Below are positions 8,229 through 16,966 of a DNA stretch of 64,000 bases, in pieces. The notes beneath the pieces were generated by a model. That model saw nothing but the letters and a program-made list of their open reading frames with translations, ran no database searches and was not told the origin of the DNA. This DNA comes from Candidatus Cloacimonadota bacterium (GTDB lineage Bacteria > Muiribacteriota > UBA6191), in contig NVVD01000001.1 of assembly GCA_002402105.1 (NCBI GenBank), positions 191,256-255,255 on the forward strand, given 5' to 3'. The translations under genes and the position numbers were made by a program. Position 1 is the first letter of the stretch, and every line of letters starts with the position of its first letter.

Positions 8229-9304
8229 GATAAGTTCCCCATAACTTTTTTTTGTGCATGAGATACAGCTATAATGGCTCCAGTATAAAATAAAAAGATA
8301 CAAAGCCATAAAAAATTCCAATCCCAATTAAAAGGTAAAACAGGAGAGTAAAATAGGCTTTGAGGAAGTTTTAATGGATAATTTTCTAAAAATACTTTAA
8401 AAGAGTAACTAATAATGAAAGATAAAGTAATAGAAGATAAAATAGTGAAATGACTTACTTGTTGTATTAATATACGTAAATCCTGCTTTTGAAACTTGGC
8501 ATAAAGTAAGGCGTTTAAATTTTCTTTTTTTCTTAAAAAAATAAGTGAAAAGCAAGTATGAATGCTAAATAAAATTAATAAAAAAAGAAAACTCATTAGA
8601 TAAAAGTGTATGTGGTTTTCGGTTTGAAACATGATGAGTGTTTCTTCAAATTTATCTTGCCACGTACTTGAATAAAAGACTTTGTCTTGTTTTATTATTT
8701 TTTGTGTATGTTTAGCTTGATGAATTTGATTTAAAATTAAATGTATTTCATTAACAAAATCATCTCCAAAGATGATATTTTTAGCTAAAGTAAAAGGAAT
8801 TTCAATCGTTAACTTTTTAGACTCCCAACCAAATGAGTTAAAAAAACCTTCAATTTTTAAAGTATGTTCTTCTCCATCAGCAACCATTAACTGAACATTA
8901 GAGCCTATTATGACTTCTAATTCTTTTGCTAATTCTTTAGATATTTTAGTTTGTGAGATTTGGGGGTTACTTTTAATGATAATCCCGATGGCACGCTGAT
9001 CAAATTGTAAAATGCCCTGTGATCTGATTGTTGGGATAACATCTTTGACATTTTTTGTCTGTGATAAAAAATCTCCTAATTTTAAATAGTTTTCAAAGTA
9101 AGAGTTTTTAGGTTTAATGATAATATGTGGTTCAAGCTTATCTACAAGTAAGTAGAACTCTTGATGTAAACCAGAGAAAATACAAAAAGAAGAAAAAAGT
9201 AATGATAAGCCTAGGGCAAGTGAAAAAATGGGTATTAAAAAGTAGACATACTCTTTAAGAAATATTTTTTTGAAAAGGAATATATTTGCTTTGGAAGGAA
9301 ACAT
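8225..9304 (-). CDS. FtsX/LolC/E-like ABC transporter permease
   Basis: 359 residues with the four-helix layout of the LolC/E and FtsX/MacB family: one membrane segment near residues 17-42, a ~190-residue periplasmic domain, then three membrane segments near 230-255, 280-305 and 330-352. LolC/E extracts lipoproteins from the inner membrane together with the ATPase LolD. No LolD-like ATPase gene is adjacent, so the ATPase must be encoded elsewhere and the substrate is unknown. The ATG lies one base after the stop of the methylenetetrahydrofolate reductase gene, so it is transcribed with that gene. It could also be a general MacB-like export permease. Confidence 0.7.
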   Translation of the reverse strand: MFPSKANIFLFKKIFLKEYVYFLIPIFSLALGLSLLFSSFCIFSGLHQEFYLLVDKLEPHIIIKPKNSYFENYLKLGDFLSQTKNVKDVIPTIRSQGILQFDQRAIGIIIKSNPQISQTKISKELAKELEVIIGSNVQLMVADGEEHTLKIEGFFNSFGWESKKLTIEIPFTLAKNIIFGDDFVNEIHLILNQIHQAKHTQKIIKQDKVFYSSTWQDKFEETLIMFQTENHIHFYLMSFLFLLILFSIHTCFSLIFLRKKENLNALLYAKFQKQDLRILIQQVSHFTILSSITLSFIISYSFKVFLENYPLKLPQSLFYSPVLPFNWDWNFLWLCIFLFYTGAIIAVSHAQKKVMGNLS

Positions 9305-9305
9305 A

Positions 9306-10214
9306 CTATTTTTTTTGAAAACTTTTGACCTCTTGAACTAGTTCTAAAAGAGCTTCATAGTTATTCAGAGGAAATAAATGTAAGCCATTTACTTTATTCA
9401 TTGCTTTTTTACAAAACTCAGAAGCAATTTTTAATCCATTCTCTTGAGTATCATCTTTTTTTAAAGAAGTTAGGACTTCTGATGGGACAAATAGACTAGG
9501 AACACTTTCATTTAACCATAGAGAAGAATCATAGCTTTTTAATAACATGGTTCCCATTAAAATGGGTTTATGAATTTCAGTATTGGTATATTTTAAAAAT
9601 ACATCTAAATTTTTGTCTAAAAATAGTGGCTGTGTTTGAAAAAACTCAGCTCCAGCTTCTATTTTTTTATTCATTTTTTTGATTTCGTTTGTTAGATTGA
9701 TAGCAGAGGGATTACAGGTAGCCCCTGCAAAAAATTTAGACTTTTTATTTAGCTTTTTACCGTCAAAATTGAGGCGATTGTTCATTTGTCCCATCATCTT
9801 AAGAAGAGTTAGAGAGTTTGCTTGAAAAACCCCCTTAGTTTTGGGTATATCAGAATGTCTAGCCGTATCACCTGTCATGGCTAAAATATTATGAATACCA
9901 AGAGCAGATGAGCCAATCAAATAACTTTGTAAGCCTAGTAGGGACATATCTCTCATTGTTAAATGTATAATGACCTCAATATCAAACTCTTGTTTTAGTA
10001 ATATAGCAAAAGCTAGAGGATCCATTCGTAGTTTGGCTACAGGGCAACAAGCAACATTAATAGCATCGATGTATTGAATAAGTGGTTTTATTTGAGATAG
10101 GATTTTTTTAACCCCAGGCCCTTTAGGTGGATCAACTTCTAAAGTTAATAAAAACTTTTTTTGATTTAGTTTCTGAGGAAGTATGTCTGCTTGCACAAAT
10201 GGTCCTATTTTCAA
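9306..10214 (-). CDS. metF: Methylenetetrahydrofolate reductase, YitJ-type catalytic domain
   Basis: 302 residues. The enzyme reduces 5,10-methylene-THF to 5-methyl-THF for methionine synthesis, using FAD in a TIM barrel. Visible motifs are LTLEVDPPKGPG (with the catalytic-type Glu), DAINVACCPVAKLRMDPLA, IIHLTMRDMSLLGLQS, NILAMTGDTARH and FFQTQPLF. These resemble the C-terminal half of bifunctional YitJ/BhmT-MetF proteins more than E. coli MetF, but the homocysteine methyltransferase half is absent. It is the first gene of a three-gene minus-strand operon, 1 bp before the permease. It faces miaB across a 190-bp divergent region. Confidence 0.88.
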   Translation of the reverse strand: MKIGPFVQADILPQKLNQKKFLLTLEVDPPKGPGVKKILSQIKPLIQYIDAINVACCPVAKLRMDPLAFAILLKQEFDIEVIIHLTMRDMSLLGLQSYLIGSSALGIHNILAMTGDTARHSDIPKTKGVFQANSLTLLKMMGQMNNRLNFDGKKLNKKSKFFAGATCNPSAINLTNEIKKMNKKIEAGAEFFQTQPLFLDKNLDVFLKYTNTEIHKPILMGTMLLKSYDSSLWLNESVPSLFVPSEVLTSLKKDDTQENGLKIASEFCKKAMNKVNGLHLFPLNNYEALLELVQEVKSFQKK

Positions 10215-10339
10215 TTAATTGTATGGTTACATATCGGAAACTTTATAAGTTCATATTAGGGTAAGCTTTAGTGATTGGCTAATATGTTCATCTATAGAGA
10301 TGCTTTGATTTACTTTCTTTTATCTTGTAGAGTTAAAGA

Positions 10340-10345
10340 TATAAT
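10340..10345 (+). promoter_or_regulatory. Possible -10 element for miaB in the metF/miaB divergent region
   Basis: A perfect TATAAT lies 60 bp before the miaB start at 10405. No good -35 is found 16-18 bp upstream, so the assignment rests on the -10 alone. The rest of 10215-10404 is AT-rich and must also hold the metF promoter on the other strand, which I could not identify. Confidence 0.35.
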
Positions 10346-10404
10346 GTCATTTTGTCATTATTTTATAAATGATAAAAAATTCCCCCCATATTTTGGAGAT
10401 TAAA

Positions 10405-11694
10405 ATGAAAGAAAATACTGCCTGCATCATGAATTTTGGTTGCCAAATGAATGAGTATGAGTCTTTGACTATTACAAAAATGTTAGATAAGGCAGGTTAT
10501 GAGTTAATATCAAGTGCAGATCAAGCTGAACTTGTAATTTTTAATACTTGTACGGTAAGGGATAATGCAGATGAAAAAATCTGGAACCGTTTGAGTAGTT
10601 TGGTTCCTCAAAAAAGAAAAAACAAGGCTAAAAAAATTGGAATCATGGGGTGTATGGTAGAGGCTCAACGAGAAGTTTTTTTAAAAAAACATCCTGAGAT
10701 TGATTTTTTAATTAGCCCAGTTGAACTTCCACAAATATCAAAAGTATTGAGAGATTTAACTGCTAGGTCTTACGAAGAATATAGCACTTATGAGCTAATG
10801 TTGGATGAAAAAGCCAAATTTCCGTTTCGTACATATATGCCAATTCAAACTGGTTGTAACTTTAATTGTAGCTATTGTATTGTGCCAGCGGTTAAAGGAC
10901 GTGAAGTTAATTTATCTCCGGATGAAATTTTTAAAAAACTAGACTCTTTGGTAGAAAAGGGTGTAAAAGAAATTACTTTACTAGGCCAAACTATTAACTC
11001 TTATAAACACGAAGACATTAAATTTGCCGACTTATTAGAAATGACAGCTTTGAGGTATAAAGGTGTTTGGATTCGCTTTTTAACTTCTCACCCTATACTA
11101 TTTGATGAAAAAATTATTGATATTGTTGCTAAGCACGAAAACCTATGTTCTTACTTTCATATTCCAGCTCAATCTGGTAATAGTAGAATTTTAAAAGAAA
11201 TGAAGAGAGGATATACCCGAGAAAAATATCTTAAGTTAATCTCAAAGATGAGAGAGGTTAAAGATGTTTGTATTTCTACTGACATGATTTGTGGTTTTCC
11301 TTCTGAAACAGACGAAGAATTTGAAGACTCTTTATCTATGATGAGAGAAATCGGTTACGAGACTGCTTTTATGTTTTACTATTCCGAAAGAAAAAATACC
11401 CCCGCTACTGATATGGATGACTCTATCCCTGTATCAATACGTAAAGAACGTTTAGCTAAGATGATAGATCAACAATTAAGTATGCAAGGTGATATTTATC
11501 AAAAATTTGTTGGTAAAATATATAAGGTATTAGTAGAAAATAAAGCAAGAAAAGGTGAGAATTGCTTAAAAGCAAGAACTGCGGGTAATTTGCCTGTTAT
11601 TTTTGAAGGAGATATTTCTTTAATTGGATCATTTGTTAATGTTAAAATAGACTCTGCTACTTCTCACACTTTATTAGCGACTTTACAGGACTAG
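10405..11694 (+). CDS. miaB: tRNA-2-methylthio-N6-(dimethylallyl)adenosine synthase (MiaB)
   Basis: 429 residues. The ATG at 10405 is chosen because GGAGAT (10395-10400) precedes it and the protein then begins just before the conserved NFGCQMNEYES; an ATG at 10369 has no ribosome-binding site. The N-terminal UPF0004 domain has cluster cysteines C13, C49 and C83. The radical-SAM motif is C151-x3-C155-x2-C158 (TGCNFNCSYC). A TRAM-like domain follows residue ~370. The enzyme adds a methylthio group to i6A37 of tRNAs reading UNN codons. recJ starts 4 bp downstream. Confidence 0.93.
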   Translation: MKENTACIMNFGCQMNEYESLTITKMLDKAGYELISSADQAELVIFNTCTVRDNADEKIWNRLSSLVPQKRKNKAKKIGIMGCMVEAQREVFLKKHPEIDFLISPVELPQISKVLRDLTARSYEEYSTYELMLDEKAKFPFRTYMPIQTGCNFNCSYCIVPAVKGREVNLSPDEIFKKLDSLVEKGVKEITLLGQTINSYKHEDIKFADLLEMTALRYKGVWIRFLTSHPILFDEKIIDIVAKHENLCSYFHIPAQSGNSRILKEMKRGYTREKYLKLISKMREVKDVCISTDMICGFPSETDEEFEDSLSMMREIGYETAFMFYYSERKNTPATDMDDSIPVSIRKERLAKMIDQQLSMQGDIYQKFVGKIYKVLVENKARKGENCLKARTAGNLPVIFEGDISLIGSFVNVKIDSATSHTLLATLQD

Positions 11695-11698
11695 TGTA

Positions 11699-13378
11699 AT
11701 GAGTGAGGTATATGAACATTGTTGTAAAATTGGTTTTGATCCTTTAGTTTCATCTTTTATAGACTCAATAGACTTTATTAATAATATTGATGATTTAAAG
11801 TCATTTCTAAATAAAAATAAAAAAGAGCTTCATTCTCCTTTTTTACTATCAGATATAGATAAAGCTTTAGGCCGTATTAAAAAAGCCTTTGAAAAAAATG
11901 AGAAAGTTGTAATTTTTGGTGACTTTGACTCAGATGGAGTAAGTGCTACTTGTATTATGTATTGGGGACTTAGAAAAGCTAAAAAGGGTTTTATACCAGA
12001 AGTTTTTTTTCCTAATAGATTAAGTGAAGGGCATGGTTTACAAAAAGAGCATATTGATCGTTTTAAACAAGATGATATTTCATTGATAATAACGGTTGAT
12101 TGTGGCATGGGAGATAAAGAAGCAATAACTCTAGCTCAATCTATAGATATTGATGTGATAGTGGTTGACCATCATATGGCAGACGAAGAAATGGACTACG
12201 CTTTTGCAGTTGTAAATCCAAGGCATAATGGATATCCATTTCCATTTTTAGCAGGAGCAGGGGTTAGCTATAAACTTGTTCAGGCTTTACATAGCTCATT
12301 GTTTGGTGAAAACTCATTAGAGCATAAAGATGTAAGTGAAAACTTATTAGATTACTTAGTGATAGGGACAATTGGTGACTTAGTTTCAATGACAGGTGAA
12401 AATAGAATTTTAGTTTCACAGGGTCTTTTACATATGAATCAATCAAAATTTCCTTTTTTAAAGGACTTCTGGCAGTATAAAATCTTAAAAAAACAATTAA
12501 ATGAAGTTTTTAATGAAGAACATATTAGCTTTTATATGGCACCTAGAATCAATGCAGCATCTAGACTTGAAGATGCTAAACACGCTTTTAATTTTTTGAC
12601 TGCTGTACACCCAAAAAAGCTAATTGAATGTGGAGATTACATTGAAGGTTTAAATGAAAATAGAAGAGAAAGGCTCTTTGCTCTTGAAAAGTCTGATAAA
12701 TTAGAGGTTTTTGAATTTGAAAATATACCTTTAGTTTTGGTAAATACTCATAGTAACGAGTTAGGTTTACTTGGATTATTAGCTTCTAGATTTAATGATA
12801 TTCACGAAAAATCAGCTATTGTACTTGGTAGTAAAAATGATGAGACTTTTACTGCATCTTGTCGTGGAGATGGAAATCTTCATTTCTTTGAAATTTTAAC
12901 TTCTTTGAATGATTTATTAACAAAATATGGTGGGCATAAAGCTGCGGCTGGTTTTTCTTTAAAAGTTGAAGATTTTGATGAGTTAATTAAAAGATTAAAA
13001 CAGATTAAATATATAAAACCTAGTGTTGAAACAAAATTTGTTCAAAAAATAGATATTGAGATAGATGCGTCTAAAATTTCAGAAGGTATATTAGATCAAA
13101 TATTATCTCTTGGGCCTTTTGGAGAAGGCTTTAGAAAGCCACTATTAAAAATAACTAATTCTAAAGTAGCTTACTCTAAGCAAATAGGAAAAGACGGCTC
13201 AACTTTGTCTTTTTCATTTAGAGGTCAAAATAATGTATCTATTAGGGGTATAGCTTTTGGTTTTGGAGATAAAGTAGAAGAAATCAAAAAAAGTGAGTCT
13301 TTAATTGGTTATTTGGGTTATAATTATTTTTATAAAAAAGAAATGCAATTAAGATTGGTTGACTTTGAGTTAACTTAA
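11699..13378 (+). CDS. recJ: Single-stranded-DNA-specific exonuclease RecJ
   Basis: 559 residues, a normal RecJ length. DHH-family motifs are in place: GDFDSDGVSAT (74-84), TVDCG (132-136) and the defining VDHHM (156-160). The DHHA1-type glycine motif KYGGHKAAAGFSL comes in the C-terminal third, followed by the OB-like domain. RecJ degrades ssDNA 5' to 3' in recombination and mismatch repair. It follows miaB by 4 bp and overlaps the convergent minus-strand gene by 9 bp at their 3' ends. Confidence 0.93.
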   Translation: MSEVYEHCCKIGFDPLVSSFIDSIDFINNIDDLKSFLNKNKKELHSPFLLSDIDKALGRIKKAFEKNEKVVIFGDFDSDGVSATCIMYWGLRKAKKGFIPEVFFPNRLSEGHGLQKEHIDRFKQDDISLIITVDCGMGDKEAITLAQSIDIDVIVVDHHMADEEMDYAFAVVNPRHNGYPFPFLAGAGVSYKLVQALHSSLFGENSLEHKDVSENLLDYLVIGTIGDLVSMTGENRILVSQGLLHMNQSKFPFLKDFWQYKILKKQLNEVFNEEHISFYMAPRINAASRLEDAKHAFNFLTAVHPKKLIECGDYIEGLNENRRERLFALEKSDKLEVFEFENIPLVLVNTHSNELGLLGLLASRFNDIHEKSAIVLGSKNDETFTASCRGDGNLHFFEILTSLNDLLTKYGGHKAAAGFSLKVEDFDELIKRLKQIKYIKPSVETKFVQKIDIEIDASKISEGILDQILSLGPFGEGFRKPLLKITNSKVAYSKQIGKDGSTLSFSFRGQNNVSIRGIAFGFGDKVEEIKKSESLIGYLGYNYFYKKEMQLRLVDFELT

Positions 13379-14278
13379 GATTTGATTTTTGAGTTGGGTT
13401 CCGTATTCATCTAAGTCATGGTCTAATTTTGAGTCAAGATGCTTTATTAAAGCTTGTATTAATTTTTGGTCTTTATTTTTGTTAAGATACTCTATAAATA
13501 ATCGATAATATTTACCTTCGGAAATTAAATTGTTATCAAGTAAAAAAGCTACAAAAGCTTTATTGTGAGAGTTTTCTTTTTCGTCTTCTATCCATAAAAC
13601 AGAGCCTAAACTTTCAGCTTCGATTAGTTTTTTATTTTTAGCTAATTGTTGAAACCAGTATAGTTTTTTCTTTCTTTTTTCATGCTTATAACTTTGTTGA
13701 ATTGGGATTTGTTTCCAGAGGGTGTAGGCTTTTTCAAAGTCGCTGTTTTGATATTTTAAAAATAAACCATAGTTATCTAATATTTCTTTTTTGAATAAAA
13801 AAGAAAATAGAAACAATATAGGGTAAGCCATTGGAGGAAAGCAAAGAGCTCTAAGCCAAACAGGGAAATCATGTGCTTTTTGTAAAACAAAGATTTGGTA
13901 ATCGGGTTGAAACTTTAAAAATATTTGCTCGTAGTTTTGAATGAAGTTGATACTTTTAATGTTTATTTTTTCAACTACTTGTTGATTGTTTTCTTTTTTA
14001 TCTATGTTAAATTTAGATAAATCAGAGGCAATTTGAATATTTTTTAGTTGATGTTTTCTCATGGACTCAAATTTTTCAACGAGTTTATTGTCTTTTGGTT
14101 TTTGAACTATAGTTTCTTTTTTTGCTGTAGTTTTTGTAGCAATTAGTACTTTTGAAATAGCACTCTTATGAACAAATTGCGGAATAAATTGGTTTTGTAT
14201 TTTTAATTGTATAAAAATAAATTGAAAGGAAATAAGAAGTATTTCCATAAAAAAAAGAAGCCCTAAAATAAATTTCAT
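13370..14278 (-). CDS. Membrane protein of unknown function with possible TPR-like C-terminus
   Basis: 302 residues. There is a hydrophobic N-terminal segment (residues ~3-25) and a second one near 165-190. The ~140-residue region between them is Lys/Gln/Ile-rich and polar. The C-terminal ~115 residues are helical with a TPR-like look (SDFEKAYTLWKQIPIQ). No family recognised. The 3' end overlaps recJ by 9 bp, and upstream lies a 272-bp divergent gap. In that gap (14279-14550) I see no convincing promoter or RNA gene beyond AT-rich sequence and the strong AGGAGGAG just before the lipoprotein gene. Confidence 0.65.
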   Translation of the reverse strand: MKFILGLLFFMEILLISFQFIFIQLKIQNQFIPQFVHKSAISKVLIATKTTAKKETIVQKPKDNKLVEKFESMRKHQLKNIQIASDLSKFNIDKKENNQQVVEKINIKSINFIQNYEQIFLKFQPDYQIFVLQKAHDFPVWLRALCFPPMAYPILFLFSFLFKKEILDNYGLFLKYQNSDFEKAYTLWKQIPIQQSYKHEKRKKKLYWFQQLAKNKKLIEAESLGSVLWIEDEKENSHNKAFVAFLLDNNLISEGKYYRLFIEYLNKNKDQKLIQALIKHLDSKLDHDLDEYGTQLKNQILS

Positions 14279-14550
14279 ATAAATCTCCAGAATTAATTAT
14301 ATTTATTCTTTAAGTGATTTTAGAGTGTAATCGAAATAAGAACTAATTTCAAAAGAAATGAATGCTTATTTTTGTAATTATATTGGCGACAGAAAATAAT
14401 AGATTATTTATTAAATTGTATTCAAAAATTAAATTTAAAACAAAAATCTATATTTTGATGGTTTATTTGTTACTACTAAGAATAAAGATGCCGAATGTTT
14501 TGAAGATGAATAATTTTTATTGATGAAAAATCTCTCTCAGGAGGAGTATT

Positions 14551-15846
14551 GTGAAGAATAGCAGATCTTATCGGGTACAGGGAATGATCGCCCTACAGAT
14601 CATTTGTATGCTTTTTTTATTTGGTTGTGGTGACTCAGGGAATCGAAATGGTGCCATTAGAGGTACAGTATTTTCTAATCGATCAGGTGGAGCATTAACT
14701 AAATCACCAGAAACAGGGGTTACAGTAGTAGCTCAAGGAGATGCCCCGCCAATCATTAGAACATCGGTTACAGATGCTAGTGGTCAATATGTAATATCTG
14801 GTTTACCTATTGGTACATATAAAATGGGTTTTCAAAAAGATGGTTTTGTTTCTATCAATGTAAAAGATGGTGCATCTAACGTACAAAGTGCTTTAGATAA
14901 AGAAAAAGTAGAGTTATATGTAGAATCTGGCTCAACAATTACCTCTCCTGATATTGTTTTAACTGAAAGACCCGCAGAAGGTGATGGTACAGTTATTGTT
15001 ACATTAATTGATGGTAGATCTGGAGAAAAAGTAAATGGTGCAACAGTAATATTAGGGGTTGCTTCAACTACTAATGGTTCTAATGGGCAATATGTTTTAA
15101 CGGTTGCAGTAAAAGCAAACCCAGATGGAAGCTCTACCCCTCAACCTTTAAGCTTAAGTGCAGCGGCTGATGGTTATTCTCAAGCGGGAGCTAATATTAC
15201 AGCTTTGGCAGGGCAAACTGTTGCAACAACATTAATTATGGATCCTAAGACAGGGTTTTTACAAGGGCAAATAACATTTTCAAAGTTTGCTGAATTGTAT
15301 GAGTTTACTGCTATTAACCTTTCTATTGATGGCTTACAAATAGGAGATGGATCTGCATCGGGTTCTGTACATCCAGATGTAGGTGGTTTCTTTAGTATTG
15401 AGGTTCCAGTTAGAACAGATGCCAACAATAGATCATATAATTTAAGAGTATCTGGAAATGGTTTTTCTGATGAAGTAGTAAATAATATTTTGGCTCCTGT
15501 GGCTGGATCAGTTCGAGTGGAAGTTCCGCCACTAATACCTGAAACAGTTGTTCTTTTTGGGACAGTACCAAATGCTTATAAAGCTGGAGGAGCAGTTGTA
15601 AATTTAGTTGGAGTTAGTGCAGGAATCAATGGGCCAGAACCAGTATGTAATTTAAATGGAGAGCAAACCCAAGGAAACTTTAGTATTGCTGATGTACCTG
15701 TTAATACAAAAGAGCAATTAACTGTAACAGTAAAAATTTATGAGTTTGATGACTCTTGTAAGATAGCAATTTCAACTTTAGAGTCTAATGCTTTTACAGC
15801 GACTAATAATGGAAGTGGTACATTTACCGTTTCTTTTGCGAACTAA
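14551..15846 (+). CDS. Lipoprotein with carboxypeptidase-regulatory-like (Ig-like) domains
   Basis: 431 residues starting at GTG with an excellent ribosome-binding site (AGGAGGAG). A lipoprotein signal ends at C26 in LFLFGCG; the -2 Phe is unusual but the pattern holds. At least two carboxypeptidase-regulatory-like beta-sandwich domains are suggested by TSVTDASGQYVISGLPIGTY (~70-90) and by STTNGSNGQYVLTV (~170). Such domains occur in surface and outer-membrane-associated proteins. It heads a cluster with a PorV-like barrel and an NHL-repeat protein, and lies 36 bp from the barrel gene's preferred start. Confidence 0.8.
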   Translation: MKNSRSYRVQGMIALQIICMLFLFGCGDSGNRNGAIRGTVFSNRSGGALTKSPETGVTVVAQGDAPPIIRTSVTDASGQYVISGLPIGTYKMGFQKDGFVSINVKDGASNVQSALDKEKVELYVESGSTITSPDIVLTERPAEGDGTVIVTLIDGRSGEKVNGATVILGVASTTNGSNGQYVLTVAVKANPDGSSTPQPLSLSAAADGYSQAGANITALAGQTVATTLIMDPKTGFLQGQITFSKFAELYEFTAINLSIDGLQIGDGSASGSVHPDVGGFFSIEVPVRTDANNRSYNLRVSGNGFSDEVVNNILAPVAGSVRVEVPPLIPETVVLFGTVPNAYKAGGAVVNLVGVSAGINGPEPVCNLNGEQTQGNFSIADVPVNTKEQLTVTVKIYEFDDSCKIAISTLESNAFTATNNGSGTFTVSFAN

Positions 15847-15882
15847 TTTTCAAGGATGAAAAGAATGTTAAAGGAGTATATA

Positions 15883-16881
15883 ATGAAAAAAAGCATATTA
15901 TTGATGCTTTGTGGAGGGTTTAGTTCTTCATTATCAGTTTCTTATGCAGCATCAAACGCTCAAGGACAGGCAGCTGCATATCAAAAAATTGGTATTGATG
16001 CTAGGATTCTTGGAATGGGTGGTGCTGGTGTTGCTGTAACTGGTGATACAAATTCTACCTACTGGAATCCTGCAGGTTTATCTCGCTTAAAAAGGCCTGA
16101 AGCTGCTGCTATGCATACTTCTTTGACTTTAGACAGAAATTATAATTATTTTTCTTATAGCGTGCCTAAAAAAGGTGGCTTAACTTTTGGTTTTGCTTAT
16201 CATAGATTTTCTGTAGATGGTATCCCAGAAACAAGAATATATGATGGTACAAGAGGTATGTTGGCAATTGATGTTGATGGAAACGGGAGGTTTGATGATC
16301 CTGTTTTAACTCAAGATGGGGCAAATCCCGCTGCAAATCCAAATAGAGCAACAGACTCGGTAAAAGTTTTTTCTTATTTTGAAGATGCTGAAACTAGCTA
16401 TTCTTTATCTGCTGCAAAAGATTTGAATAAAAAATTATCTCTTGGAGCAACTTTAAAGTTTTTAGAGCAAACTTTATTTACAGAAAAAGCAAATGGTACT
16501 GGTCTTGACTTGGGTTTACAATATAGACATAGTTCAAGGGTAACTTTTGGTTTGGCGTTTAAAGACTTGTTTGAAAGCTTAAAGTGGAGTACTGGTAGAA
16601 AAGATGATGTGCCAGTAACTACAACTATTGGTGGTGCTTTTAAATTAAAAAGTGGTGCTTTAGTATCAGTAGACGCTGTAAAACGAGAACATGAAAAATT
16701 TGGAATGCGTTTTGGGGCTGAAAAATGGTTTATGAACAAGTATGGTTTACGTGTAGGTAATAAAGAGGGTGAATTTACAGTTGGAGCATCTGCAATTGTA
16801 AAAGAGTGGACCTTTGATTATGCTTATAATGATGAAGATCTTGGTTCTGTTCAAAGGATTTCATTAAAAAGAAGTTTTTAG
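15883..16881 (+). CDS. PorV/PorQ-like outer-membrane beta-barrel protein
   Basis: 332 residues from the ATG at 15883, chosen for AGGAG 6 bases upstream and a clean signal peptide ending near SYAA; an earlier ATG at 15856 would add nine residues. The mature N-terminus has the hallmark of the PorV/UPF0164 family: IGIDARILGMGGAGVAVTGD followed by STYWNPAGLSRL. Alternating beta strands continue to a C-terminal aromatic residue (SLKRSF), as expected for a barrel inserted by Bam. In Bacteroidota PorV is the type IX secretion shuttle; many other phyla carry homologues without full T9SS. A terminator follows. Confidence 0.82.
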   Translation: MKKSILLMLCGGFSSSLSVSYAASNAQGQAAAYQKIGIDARILGMGGAGVAVTGDTNSTYWNPAGLSRLKRPEAAAMHTSLTLDRNYNYFSYSVPKKGGLTFGFAYHRFSVDGIPETRIYDGTRGMLAIDVDGNGRFDDPVLTQDGANPAANPNRATDSVKVFSYFEDAETSYSLSAAKDLNKKLSLGATLKFLEQTLFTEKANGTGLDLGLQYRHSSRVTFGLAFKDLFESLKWSTGRKDDVPVTTTIGGAFKLKSGALVSVDAVKREHEKFGMRFGAEKWFMNKYGLRVGNKEGEFTVGASAIVKEWTFDYAYNDEDLGSVQRISLKRSF

Positions 16882-16892
16882 TTAATATATCT

Positions 16893-16931
16893 AAAAGGCT
16901 TATAGTAAGTAACTTGCTATAGGCTTTTTTT
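16893..16931 (+). terminator. Strong rho-independent terminator after the PorV-like gene
   Basis: A 16-bp stem (16894-16909 with 16913-16928, three G-U pairs) closes on a 3-base TAA loop and runs directly into T's. It lies just 36 bp before the next gene's likely ATG (16967), so the NHL gene needs read-through or its own promoter overlapping the hairpin. Confidence 0.85.
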
Positions 16932-16966
16932 ATTTGAAAGGTTTTTTGTTAAATAAAATAGGACCT

